Positions 40,304-50,555 of a stretch of DNA of 64,000 bases are shown in pieces. The position numbers and the translations under genes are program-made. The notes below the pieces were generated by a model. It saw nothing but the letters and a program-made list of their open reading frames with translations. It was not told where the DNA came from and ran no database searches. Positions within the stretch are counted from its first letter, which is position 1. Every line of letters begins with the position of its first letter. The DNA is from Eukaryota sp. TZLM1-RC (taxonomy: Eukaryota > Metamonada: BaSk clade): positions 1 through 64,000 of the forward strand of contig JAUPSS010000002.1 of the NCBI GenBank assembly GCA_040285825.1. The letters are read 5' to 3'.

Positions 40304-41766
40304 CAACAAAAAAAATACGAATCAGTAAAAGATGAAGCATGTTCTGTAAAATCTATTGTTAGATTACCAATGGCAATTAAAACGGTTTCCACGTTCGATT
40401 ACTCCTGGTTTTTTTTGAATGAAACCGCAGCAGTTCCAAATTTTGCTTCTGATAACCCTGCTATGGCCAAGCCCCTAGTAGAACGTTAGAGTATATCAAA
40501 ATTGCTGAGTATGCTTCAGCAATGGTCATTCCTTGATATTGAGAAGGATTCATATCACGATCATCAATAAATTATTTTTTATTCTTGAATTTTTCAGCAG
40601 TAACCTTCTATAAATTCAAGACCATTCTAGATTGAATGACCGATATTGTTTCTCCATTGATTTCGATACTAGGCAAGAGGGACTTTGTTTTTCCAAATAA
40701 AGTTAGGTGTTTTAATCTTATCCATTTTTACAATTCTATCCCTTAAAAATCAATCAACAATTTTGTCATAACAATGACAAACCGACTTTTTAACAAGAAT
40801 ATTCATATATTCGGTACGGTAAAAAAACAAGTCCAACAGACCTGTCTTATCGATATGGACGTGAGATGTTTCAGAGGCAGAGTGTGAAAGAGTGTAATCT
40901 TCTTGATTTTTAACAAATTGTCATTGTAAAAAATAGCCCTTCACCATTTGAAAGCTCTCAATAAATCAACTCTTTTGTACATGACTTTTGAATGGATGAG
41001 GAATTGGATTTTTCTGTCTCAATGACCTGCTTTTCATTGATGGGGTTTTTGGTTGGTGAAAGTTTTGGTTAAGCTCTGTTGTTGAGTTTTAACATGTGGC
41101 TATATTTGGAACAACTTTATTATTTTTTGTTTGTTATTTTCAACACAATTATGAGCAGAACATTTTGTCTTGATTTTTGATGTATTTGACTTGATTTGAA
41201 GTAATTGAATTTGTATGAGTTGACAAAAACAAATTGATAATTCTATTTTCGAAACACATGCAGACAGATTCTAGTTTGGTTTCCGTTTCACCACCACCTA
41301 TTTCATATTAATTAAATTTATTTGAATGAAAACAATAATAATTTATAAACAAAATTTAATCATTTAATACAATAATTTCTGTCTTCATCAATAAGGAGAA
41401 CGTAACCTTGTCTTCTATTGAACATAGAAATGATCTTAGATTTGAAACATTCTTGAATAACGGAAGAGAAATTTTCATCAGATCGGAATTCGTGATGTTG
41501 TCATCGCTATTGTGACCACAACATAAATTCAATAATGGCTAATAATTATGTTACAGGAATTTGAAGGCAAAGGAATTATTGATTTACCACCAATGCTGTA
41601 TTCCCACGTTCACTATTTGGTTTTGGTGTTTCATGTGCGATAAACTCGAAAAAAGGATGTGTTTGTGTCAGTTTTGCTCTTTATTATTCCTCATTGTATT
41701 GACTAGATTAAGAAAAGATATCTAAAAGAACATCAGAAATGTACAGCAAACGTAAAAAAACAAGAG
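40304..41766. other. Spacer with degenerate frames
   Basis: A plus-strand frame (about 40310-40490) and broken minus-strand frames (about 40650-40920) look like decayed coding sequence, but I cannot assign them. The rest is A/T-rich without recognisable features. Confidence 0.4.
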
Positions 41767-44076
41767 CTACTTCAAATTCTCCATAAAATACTTGGATAAC
41801 AGATCATTTCTATAGAGATACTCACATGGCTTTGCGACTCCTGGGTAGTGAATATACCAAAGTTCATAACTGTTCTTGACCTCTCTCGTGCCATTACTCA
41901 AATTAGAGAGTGGCAAGGTTCCTTTGACTCCTCGTTCCTCTGAGAATGAAGAAGAGAAAGGGGGGGTGGGAACAGAAATGTTGTCTGTAGGATAAGGAAA
42001 CAACAACCATTCATCTAACAGAGATTCATCGACATCCTGATCAGTGAGAGGTAAGTGACAATAGATTTGAGTGATAATTGATGAATTTCTAGAAGCCCAC
42101 CGTTTCCCCAAATGCCGAGTTAATCTTTTAAATAACCTCAAAACAATAATTTTGACATCCAAACAATCCAAATCAAGTAAATGTTTAAGAATCACCTGGG
42201 CTTTCATTGAAGCAAGATAGGAAAGAGCGCTGTTTTCTGTTTGAACAAGTCCTTCCAATACCATACAAAGCAAAGTAACAGTAACTAAAGATCTGGCCTG
42301 CTTTGGAAAAACCGTCAATTCTTCTTCATCATCAGATAGGTTTAATGAACGTACACTAAAACTAGCTCTGGACAGAAGTGCAGAATGGTGACGTGATAGG
42401 GAACGTGATAGAGGGGTTAAAACCGCTTTTGATGAGGGACGTAAAGAGACAGGGGTTGAAAATTTCTCATCATCTACATCATTCTGTTCCTTTTTCAGTT
42501 TCACCGTCCTTTTAAAACCCCCATTCTGAGGTGATAATGGAACATCCTCACAGCGGTCGACAATTTCATCATGACCAACACCATTTTCCTGACCCTCTTC
42601 ATTTTCTTCTTCATCCTCTTCTTTTCCAGGGCCAACTATTCTTGATTTGAGTGGTGTTCTTGGAGGATCAGCGGTTTTTGCTGAGGATAAAACTTCTGAG
42701 TAACTAAGTTCTGGTGGTGAAATTACTGGGAACTCAAGGAGCCTTAGGACAGGGTCAAAGTTTTCATTTGTTTGAAACAATGATGTAGTGTCTTGATTTA
42801 ACAACTTTAGTATTAAAAGATTGCAACTTGAAGATACTAATAACTTCCTAATAAACAAAAACTGATGAGGGCTATTTGACAAAGAGTGAAACAAAAATTG
42901 TCCAATAATAGAAACAGTGGCACGAACCACTAATTCTCGATGACGTTCTAGTTCGTGATCGGCCATTGAGCAAGTGTTGCATTCACAATCAGAGTTTGAG
43001 TGCCTGTATTGAAGCAAAGAAGACGAGCACAGGGAAAAATCGCTAACCACGTCTAGTATAGTGCCATCGTAGGTTTTATCATTTGGTGAGCTAATTCCTG
43101 GTCCAGCATTCAAAAGTAACCGTAGCAAAACAATAACAAACCTGTGGATATCATGGTAAATTTGCCTAAACAAAACCTCAAACTCGGTATTTGGTTTATC
43201 CAAAAGAGTTTTTTCCTCTTCTTTTTCTTCTCGAATCCCTTCTAAAATTTCTAATCCTTCTTTGATAAATTTAGGTTCTTTATACACTGGTGAAGGATAT
43301 CGCCATTTGACGTGGTCTTTGAAGATATCATAAAGTTCATTATTTCTACTAATCACCATTGAAACACCACTACTGGGTGGTGGTACATCACCTAATTGAA
43401 TATTTAAAACCAGATTCAGACAAATTAAAATCTTCTTGGTACAACAAAATTGACATTCGACACCATCAGATAATATTCTCAACAACAATAACGAAGCCCC
43501 TCCACCACTGCCACCAACGCTTGAGTTTCTGGGACCATCTTCCGTAACAACATCAGAGTCTGCAGTGGTGAGCGCCTGTTTAAGCAAAGGAGAGGAGCGG
43601 CAGAATACCATGGTGACATAGACAATGCCTAGAAGAGTGGCAAAGTCATTGGTTAACGGTAAAAGAAGTGGATCATCAGTACCAAGTGAAGCAATTGTAG
43701 AAGAAAGACGTAGAATGTGATAAAAAGTGGTAGGTATAACACCAAGCTCTAACAACGTAGAAGCTGCTTGTTTGCCTAGAGAAAGTTGAGTTGAACCATT
43801 GGGTGAGTGCCATGGACATCCAATGAGAGCATAAAGAATGGCATTGGAAGCAGAAGTAGCTGAAGAAGGTGCATCTAAACGGTCTAACAGTGTGGATAAT
43901 GCAGTACGTCGTTTTTCCTGCGAAGTGGCAACATAATCTGAATAACGCCCAATTGATCGTTCAAAGTCATTGTGATAGTCCTGAAACAGAGAGCTTTCAG
44001 AGTGTGAGAAGAATGCATTAATTTCTACAAGAGGGGTTTGTATAATGCTAAAGGACGAAGCATGAGCAGTCGACAT
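41767..44076 (-). CDS. STRIP/Far11 family protein (STRIPAK complex)
   Basis: 769 residues from the ATG at 44076 (MSTAHASSF); human STRIP1 has 837. The first 400 residues are helical-repeat-like. The C-terminal half gives the identification: IYHDIHRFVIVLLRLLLNAG, then HRELVVRATVSII, FLFIRKLLVSSSCNLLILKL and VLRLLEFP. After an acidic Ser/Glu-rich linker comes LDCLDVKIIVLRLFKRLTRH with LGKRWASRN. These match the Far11/STRIP region that follows the N1221 domain. STRIP scaffolds PP2A and GCK-type kinases in STRIPAK. The start is preceded by TGCTATCAGCCG, shared with SmD2. An internal Gly-rich loop lies near residue 195. Confidence 0.82.
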   Translation of the reverse strand: MSTAHASSFSIIQTPLVEINAFFSHSESSLFQDYHNDFERSIGRYSDYVATSQEKRRTALSTLLDRLDAPSSATSASNAILYALIGCPWHSPNGSTQLSLGKQAASTLLELGVIPTTFYHILRLSSTIASLGTDDPLLLPLTNDFATLLGIVYVTMVFCRSSPLLKQALTTADSDVVTEDGPRNSSVGGSGGGASLLLLRILSDGVECQFCCTKKILICLNLVLNIQLGDVPPPSSGVSMVISRNNELYDIFKDHVKWRYPSPVYKEPKFIKEGLEILEGIREEKEEEKTLLDKPNTEFEVLFRQIYHDIHRFVIVLLRLLLNAGPGISSPNDKTYDGTILDVVSDFSLCSSSLLQYRHSNSDCECNTCSMADHELERHRELVVRATVSIIGQFLFHSLSNSPHQFLFIRKLLVSSSCNLLILKLLNQDTTSLFQTNENFDPVLRLLEFPVISPPELSYSEVLSSAKTADPPRTPLKSRIVGPGKEEDEEENEEGQENGVGHDEIVDRCEDVPLSPQNGGFKRTVKLKKEQNDVDDEKFSTPVSLRPSSKAVLTPLSRSLSRHHSALLSRASFSVRSLNLSDDEEELTVFPKQARSLVTVTLLCMVLEGLVQTENSALSYLASMKAQVILKHLLDLDCLDVKIIVLRLFKRLTRHLGKRWASRNSSIITQIYCHLPLTDQDVDESLLDEWLLFPYPTDNISVPTPPFSSSFSEERGVKGTLPLSNLSNGTREVKNSYELWYIHYPGVAKPCEYLYRNDLLSKYFMENLK

Positions 44077-44088
44077 CGGCTGATAGCA
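44077..44088 (-). promoter_or_regulatory. Start-proximal motif upstream of STRIP
   Basis: Minus-strand TGCTATCAGCCG directly before ATGTC; 10 of 12 bases match the SmD2 motif. Confidence 0.5.
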
Positions 44089-44632
44089 CAAAAATATCAA
44101 ATAGTAGTAACCAAATATACAATGATAAAGGATATCAAAAATACCACTTTTCAAAGGCATGTCTGTTACCCTTCTTCACTGAATTTACAAAATAAACAGT
44201 TGAATCAACTCTTGTACAAATAGTCTGGTCTCCCTCTTCCTTTTAATTTTGGTAGTTTATGAACAGATACAAAATTTACCAAAGTTTTCATTTTTTTCAA
44301 TCTCAATGGGAAGCAGTTGTGCTGAAGAACAATTTGACATTTACAATGGTTGCTCAAAAATTTCACAAAAGATGAAAAATCGAAAACAAATCATCATTCA
44401 AGTGTTGGGAAAGATAAATATAAATATAAAATTATCCAACTTAGAACATTATTTTGAATAAAATTCCATTTCCAGATGAATTGATTGAAAATGTTACAAA
44501 AAATAAAATTGTAGAAGTTCATAAGTATAATCTATCTGAAAAATTGTTAAATAAATTGGTTTTCTTAGCAGAGCCAAAAGATTTCTTCTATAGAAAAAGA
44601 TAAAGCATTGGCTGATAAGTTACGATTTGTTC
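44089..44632. other. Spacer, nothing certain
   Basis: A/T-rich with short frames only. Part of 44460-44600 could be diverged LINE sequence, but I cannot align it convincingly. Confidence 0.4.
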
Positions 44633-44644
44633 AACCATAAACTA

Positions 44645-44976
44645 GTCCCTTTGTTTTTTCTTTTTTTTCCATTGCTTGGATCTCTAGGTAAGGCTGCTAT
44701 GGCTTTCCTTGAGGATTTTGATGTAGTTGTAAGGGAAAGAACTGGAAGAATTTTCAATCGTGTTTACTGGCAAAACAGGATTGTATTTTCTATTTTTAAG
44801 GGAATGATAAAAACTAATTTCTGATTCACTCTCTTCTTCTGGGAAATTTTCTGAATCTTTAGCAATTAATTGTTTTGATGTAGGGGAGGCAGGTTTTGAG
44901 GATGTGGAATTTTAGTTGTGTATTTTATGTTTTCATATTCCTTATTAAATGAATGAAAAAAAGTGTTTGAACAAAA
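44645..44976 (+). mobile_element. 5'-truncated LINE family C insertion (C4, 332 bp)
   Basis: Carries the family C tail (GSLGKAAMAFLEDFD, VYWQNRIVFSIFKG) and 3' end (GGGGAGGCAGGTTTTGAGGA). It is bounded by the 12-bp duplication AACCATAAACTA at 44633-44644 and 44977-44988. The reading frame is broken after FKGMIKTNF. Confidence 0.88.
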
Positions 44977-45459
44977 AACCATAAACTATAGATCCTATTT
45001 CCCAATTAGTTTAAAAACAGTAGCATTGATTTTTCCTATGAATAAAAATCATTTTATTTTTTTTGAAAATGGAATTACGCCATTTACTTTTTGAAAACAC
45101 TATTTGACAAATAAATCCATCTATATCTCTATTTATAAAAACATAATTTCAGCTATAATTGTAAAGATTATTTAAAAAATAGATTCGAAAACACTGATAG
45201 AATAATAAATGTTGATGAAAATCCTGATATAGAAATTTTATATTTATTTGATATAATTAAGATAAAAATTTCTATAGTTCCAAGTCGATATTTTAATTTT
45301 AATAAAGTACAAAAAAATTAATTCCAAGAATTTCCATGCTGGACACCTATCATTCAAGTTATACTCATTACGATTCTTTGGAAAATTTGATGTTTTGTCG
45401 AACAATTCCCAGTGGATTTATTAGTAAGTATAAATTAAAATATGATTCAAAGGTTTGAA

Positions 45460-46510
45460 GTAAATGAATTCGTTTTTTGAGCTGCTGTCTTGGAAATGTT
45501 GCCACAAATAATGAAGAATTGAATTATCTCTTACTTAAACTGAGTTCTGAACTTGATACAATTAATATTTTTAAAAGCCAGAAACATATAAAGTTTTGTA
45601 TCTTGAAATTTGTTTCGTAAAATTACTCATATGTTGGAAGAACTTTTCCAAATAGTTCAACTGAATTTTGCCACTCGGTTAATTATTTGAGAACAATTTT
45701 TGTGCCTTTTTGATTGATTACAATCCGGTTCTGATTCGAAGTCGTGTGTTTTCACCAACTAAATTTGGAGTTATTAATTTCAATTCTTTGTGAAGCTGTT
45801 GTCCTTGGTGGAAGGAAACACTTTCTTTTTGAATTTTGTGACCGCTTTGCAAATGATGTTGATTTAATGAATTCTGTAAGTAATAATTATTTAACATACC
45901 TTGAAAATGCTCGTGATGGTTTGCCCTCTGACATTTGGAGTAAACGCTTGTCTGATAATGTACTGAAAATACCACCTAGAACTCTACGAACTTTGAGGTA
46001 TTGAGCTAAAAACTTACAACAAAAATTTAAAATGATTTTAGAAGGCTTGGATTTTAATGTTCGTCTTTGGTTGGCTAAAAATGATAATCCCACCTTCGCA
46101 AATTTTTTGTTAGATGCTCAAAACAGTTCCTATTCGTCTTTAATTACCCAAATTGATCAAATTTATAGTCTTCCTTTAGATAATACTACATTTTCCTGTA
46201 CAATGCGCGCTCGATGTTTCTTTTGGCCTGATAACGTGCCTCATAATTTGATTTGCAAATGTAGATGTAAAATTTCTCCAAATTAATGCAGAAAAAATCG
46301 TGCAGGATTTGAACTGATTGTTGAACGAAAGACCAATGGAGATTTTAACAGATAAGGATAGCAGAATAGAATTGTTTATTCTATATCTAAGGAGTTGTTG
46401 AAGAGGGTTTCTGATGCACTGCTTTCTCTTAGATTTCATTATGAGGGAATTACATCTAGTTTTTTTGTTTTGGGAGAGATGTTTTGTTTAGATGCTGTTT
46501 GATTTTTTTC
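45460..46510 (+). pseudogene. LINE family A copy (A3), decayed
   Basis: Plus-strand remnant running from the post-RT region (LLLKLSSELD, QKHIKF) through GGRKHFLFEFCDRF and the knuckle region (FWPDNVPHNLICKC) to the tail (about 46305-46500). Multiple stops separate the pieces, and part of the endonuclease core is deleted near 46290. The ends are approximate. It lies about 140 bp upstream of the APC1 start. Confidence 0.75.
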
Positions 46511-46648
46511 ACAAATACAGGTAATTTAAAGACATTTGGAAATGGGAAATTGGTGGAGCATTGACTGTATTTCAATTTGAAATAGCTCTTCCAAAGTCCA
46601 CCATTTAAACACAGAACAGTCGTTACATGTTTTCCTGACTGTCAGACC

Positions 46649-48286
46649 ATGTTTTCAAAGCTATTGCATCACGTTGGTCGTACTCTTGACTTCACAATAA
46701 CACCCCAACTTGCGTCCTTTTCTTTTCTCTTTCAGGATTCATCTCTCAACTCATCGAGGGACGATCTTCTCCGGTTCTCTGCCAGACGGCTTCTGTCGTT
46801 ACCTTTTGCTTATACATTTTTCCATATCTCTTCATCCCCTCTCCAGGTTCCATACACTGCACCAACCTTTGGAGCCCTCACTAATGGTCTTTTAGCAGAA
46901 GTTCCGAGTTCTGTACTCGAAGTTTCTTCCTACGCTCAACAGTATCTCTCTTTCTGCTCTTTCTGCTCACATGTCATTACTACCACTCCATTCATGCCTA
47001 CAACTACCAGCAGAGAACCAAACTCTATCAAACCTTCACCAATTCCTCGAGCTTGGTTTCTCTCCAATCTACCTACTGATCCTACACATGCTGGAGGTTA
47101 CCTTCTTGCTTTGGGAGTTTTAGAGAAGCTTGCTTATATAAACTCTGCTGATCTCAAGTATTGTATCTCTATGAATAAATTTACTTCAATAGGCATTATA
47201 CTTGGTTATGCTTGCTCTTCTATAGGTTTAATCAATGGATCATTTTTGGAGATTATTAATGAAAATATTTCCAGGTTTTTTCTTGCGAGTAATAACCCTG
47301 ATAAAGTGTGTTCTCAAATTTTCACCATTTCATTGTTGTCCTTTGGCTTAATTCACATGAGTAGATGTTTATTTTCAGCTTCGTTTTTTCTTTTAGATAT
47401 TTTCCACAAATTAAACACCAAGTACAATACACAGTTCTCCATCTTTCATAGTGAGAGAATGACTGTCTACTTAACTTTGGCATTAGGCTTAGGATGTGTT
47501 TACTATCAAGGTCATAAAGAATGTCCTTTACAACTCAGAAATACATTGACCAATCTTATTTTTGACCGTGACACGTGTTTGTCGACAACTGGAGTGGTAG
47601 CTCTTGGGCTTATTTATTCAAATTCAAATGATTTTTCGATGTCTCAGCTTGTCAACCCTGATCTGACAAACTTGGAGCTTACAGAATTTCCCTGCTGCTC
47701 TCTATTATTCACTAGATGTTTATCATCAGCTCTTATTTGTCCTGAAAAGTCTTTTGACCTTTTAAGAAATCACGTCAGCAATTTGACAGCTGATGACGTC
47801 ATTTCAACGGATTGTTACCTGTCTAAGTGCTCGTTCGCTCAAATGATTGGCACTTTGGTTGGTTGCTCTCTATCATTATTTAATTCAGAATATTCATCTG
47901 AATTAAGATCAGTGTCAACTTTCTTGTTCAAGAGAGTGTTACTTAATTCTTCTATTTTACCTTCCTTTATATTGAATTCAGTTTGCTTAGCATTTGCATT
48001 GAATTATTCAACCACCTGTTCTTATTCGGCTACACGGTTAATTTTTAGATATCAGACGCTTTGTCAAGGTCCTGACACTTGGATGATCTCTTCTTTGAGC
48101 TTGTCACTTGTCAACTTGGGTCAGGGAAAATTTTATTTACAAAATGTAGGCTTTTTTGGAGGTATTTTGAATCTTGTTTTTTATTCAATTCTATTACCAA
48201 TTTCATCAGGCACTGGTACTCAACATTATTGTCCCTTATTAATGCTGTCTAGTTTTTTATTAATAAAATGTTTAAAGACAAAATAA
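46649..48286 (+). CDS. APC1: Anaphase-promoting complex subunit 1 (APC1), C-terminal PC-repeat part
   Basis: 545 residues. The proteasome/cyclosome repeat region is clear: HAGGYLLALGVLEKLAYI, then NKFTSIGIILGYACSSIG, LALGLGCVYYQG, VVALGLIYSNSNDFS, FTRCLSSALICPEK, and LSLVNLGQGKFYLQNVG. The order and linkers fit APC1 better than proteasome subunits RPN1 or RPN2 (for example the segment with PDLTNLELTEFP before LLFTRCLS). APC1 is the largest scaffold of the anaphase-promoting ubiquitin ligase and is usually 1500-2000 residues. Only the C-terminal third is here. The N-terminus may be a separate gene, lost, or severely shortened. A decayed LINE lies directly upstream. The frame is open from ATG to TAA without breaks. 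Confidence 0.75.
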   Translation: MFSKLLHHVGRTLDFTITPQLASFSFLFQDSSLNSSRDDLLRFSARRLLSLPFAYTFFHISSSPLQVPYTAPTFGALTNGLLAEVPSSVLEVSSYAQQYLSFCSFCSHVITTTPFMPTTTSREPNSIKPSPIPRAWFLSNLPTDPTHAGGYLLALGVLEKLAYINSADLKYCISMNKFTSIGIILGYACSSIGLINGSFLEIINENISRFFLASNNPDKVCSQIFTISLLSFGLIHMSRCLFSASFFLLDIFHKLNTKYNTQFSIFHSERMTVYLTLALGLGCVYYQGHKECPLQLRNTLTNLIFDRDTCLSTTGVVALGLIYSNSNDFSMSQLVNPDLTNLELTEFPCCSLLFTRCLSSALICPEKSFDLLRNHVSNLTADDVISTDCYLSKCSFAQMIGTLVGCSLSLFNSEYSSELRSVSTFLFKRVLLNSSILPSFILNSVCLAFALNYSTTCSYSATRLIFRYQTLCQGPDTWMISSLSLSLVNLGQGKFYLQNVGFFGGILNLVFYSILLPISSGTGTQHYCPLLMLSSFLLIKCLKTK

Positions 48287-49155
48287 AAAATCTGTTTTAT
48301 TGTTAAAAAATGAAAATCAAACTACAATCGCTTTTATTAACCAATACTTCCAAAACAGTTATTGATGAATTAAATCCTTTCTTGATCAATTATTATAGGA
48401 TCATCACCTCAATTTTTATCATAATCTTTTCTTAAAAAATGTTATCCACACAGTTTTGAACCATTTTGAAAATGTATTTGTAGATGAACCAAAACATCCA
48501 CAAGGAAAATTAGCAAATGGTTTAACCTTATTGAATTATATCTACTAAAATTCAAGGCTAAACTTTGACTTATCGTCATGTTGAACAGTTCACTTAACAA
48601 ATTAAAAAAATTTCTGCTTGAAAGTCAACATTGTATTGAAACAATATCTGAGTCCAAGATATCGTGACAGTTTTTTTATCAACAATCAGTGTCTTTCAAA
48701 AAATAAGACAGACATCAGTTTCTTTCTAAGGAGATAAAATATTTTCAACTTCAGAAATGACAATCAAATTTTGAAAACAATTCATAACACAAAAGATTGC
48801 CCTACTGAATTTTCAGAAGTAACTTAGCAAATAAGCAGAGCAAACATTGTTGTACTTCAAGGGAGAAACAAACTCAATTTACATTTGTTTGGACCAATGC
48901 TGCCTTTAAAAGGAATGACTCCTTCCTCTGCAAAGAAACGAACGCTTAATGATTTGAAATATATTCAATGACCATTCAACCACTGCGCTACTGTTTCCTA
49001 GAAGGGAATTATTTTATGCTCAATAAGAGGGAGAACAATTACAAAAACTTATCATACAGAGAAACTATTTGAAATATTTGGAAGATAAACATGAATTAAT
49101 TCAAAAAATTAGTTTATTACCACTTAATAAATCTGAATAATGTACAATTTGCCTA
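48287..49155. other. Spacer with degenerate coding-like stretches
   Basis: Short broken frames on the plus strand (for example near 48460-48550, FENVFVDEPKHPQGKL) suggest decayed coding sequence of unknown origin. No intact gene. Confidence 0.4.
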
Positions 49156-50100
49156 TTAATTTACTCTGAGGCCAGAAATTCTTTTAATTGCGGAAAGTAT
49201 TATTGTATTCAAAACTTCGCGAGACTCTTTTCTTTTTTGAACCAAAGTACTAGCCTGAGTGATCATATTTGGTAAAATTACTGATTCAACCTCCTGTTCT
49301 ACTTTACAATTAAAATAACCAGATCTTTCAAGTGAACCTACTACCCTAGTTTCTAAATTTTCAACCAAAGACTTTGCAAAGTTAGCAACAACGACCTTCT
49401 TGGAGACCTTTTCCTCTCTTTCTTTCTTTTCCTCAATTTGCCTCTTTCTCCTCTCAATTTCATCCCTTTTTCTTCTTTCCATTGCTTCAATCCTTTCTGT
49501 TTGGGAAAGTTCCGCATTTCTACGTTGACTAAAGTCATCCCTTCTCCTTCGGAGTGCAGCAATCTCTTCTTCCTCTAGAACTTCTGCCAAACCTTGTTCC
49601 AAGGCCTTGGAAACAAGAACATCAACTATAGGGACAACTTCACGATCAAAATCAAAAAGGTCACCTTCCTCAATCTGAGTGGTAACGTCAACCCCAGACT
49701 TTACCGGAACGAACTCAGGGGTGGGGGGTCTTTCTAGAAAAGGGTCAGTTTGCAGGGCTATGTTGATGTCTTCGGGTTGGTCAACAATTTCTTCAAGATA
49801 TTGCTCTGTTTGTATTTCATTATGGAGCCGTCCCTCTACAGGTGGTGGGCCATCAGATACTAGAGTTGAGGTAGATGAATGAGATTTGAGACGTGATTTG
49901 ACTCTCTTGCGTGAAGGAGAAGATTTTTGAGGGGAAAAGTGTTGTTGCATTTGAGAGCGAAACATGGGAGTATTGATGGTTGAACCCCTGACAATACGTC
50001 TGTCATACATCATGTTTTGAGGCATAGTTCCATCACGGTAAGGCTTTGAGGTCTGTTCTATTACTGCTCGAGGCTGCTGCAGAAAGTTGTATGAATCCAT
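49156..50100 (-). CDS. RSPH3: Radial spoke protein 3 (RSP3/RSPH3)
   Basis: 314 residues from the ATG at 50100 (MDSYNFLQQPRAV). The frame is open further upstream, but there it overlaps the shared flank block. MMYDRRIVRGSTIN near residue 30 is the signature of RSP3 proteins, followed by the conserved radial-spoke domain with EIQTEQYLEEI, DINIALQTDPFLERP and VTTQIEEGDLFDFDREV. A long Arg/Glu-rich coiled coil (residues about 170-250) and NLETRVVGSLERSGYF complete the family pattern, including the amphipathic helix region known to bind PKA regulatory-type dimers. RSP3 forms the core of radial spokes that regulate dynein in motile flagella. Shorter than the Chlamydomonas protein at the C-terminus. 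Confidence 0.92.
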   Translation of the reverse strand: MDSYNFLQQPRAVIEQTSKPYRDGTMPQNMMYDRRIVRGSTINTPMFRSQMQQHFSPQKSSPSRKRVKSRLKSHSSTSTLVSDGPPPVEGRLHNEIQTEQYLEEIVDQPEDINIALQTDPFLERPPTPEFVPVKSGVDVTTQIEEGDLFDFDREVVPIVDVLVSKALEQGLAEVLEEEEIAALRRRRDDFSQRRNAELSQTERIEAMERRKRDEIERRKRQIEEKKEREEKVSKKVVVANFAKSLVENLETRVVGSLERSGYFNCKVEQEVESVILPNMITQASTLVQKRKESREVLNTIILSAIKRISGLRVN

Positions 50101-50340
50101 CACAATAAACAGAGTTTTTGAGAAGTTAGAGATTTTTCTCTTTGGCACTCTCTTTGTTGAACCTTCATCAACATTGGCTCTCTGTAGGTTTACCGATCTA
50201 TCTCCACCATTTACATGCCCCCTTCTCACTGCCAATATATTGAATAAGGTTTTTCGATCTCTGCTTCACAAACTTTCATGCTTCACACATGGTAAGTCCA
50301 TGACGAATAGACTTCTCTTACCTATTCTATCGGGGCGTTT
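50101..50340 (-). promoter_or_regulatory. 5' flank of RSP3 with a diverged block shared with 897-1160
   Basis: Exact 18-bp match AACCTTCATCAACATTGG and collinear weaker matches over about 200 bp to the flank of the gene at 1-896, including the distal CATGGTAAGTCC. The order and spacing are conserved, so this is common descent of the whole block. Confidence 0.45.
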
Positions 50341-50543
50341 CTTTACACGTGTTAATTGTTCCAATTGTTTTCTCCGATTTCCCACAGTTAAGCCAATTAC
50401 AACTGGTTCGAAACTCATCAATTAATAAAACCATGAAACCACCCTTTTTTTGATAGAATTCTCGTACCGTTTTTTTAATAAAAAATTTTCTTTTTAGTTG
50501 TTATTTTAAATTCACATATCTTCGTTGTTTCCACTTCGTTGTG

Positions 50544-50555
50544 TGCTATTACCCG
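50544..50555 (+). promoter_or_regulatory. Start-proximal motif upstream of eIF2B-epsilon
   Basis: TGCTATTACCCG directly before ATGTC; 10 of 12 bases match the STRIP motif. Confidence 0.5.

Noticed and set aside
46649-48286. Proteasome subunit RPN1 or RPN2
   Set aside because: PC repeats are shared, but the order of linker segments and the C-terminal repeats fit APC1 better.
50087-50425. Plus-strand frame of 112 codons over the RSP3 start
   Set aside because: It overlaps the RSP3 N-terminus and its flank on the other strand and has no recognisable motif; treated as a shadow.
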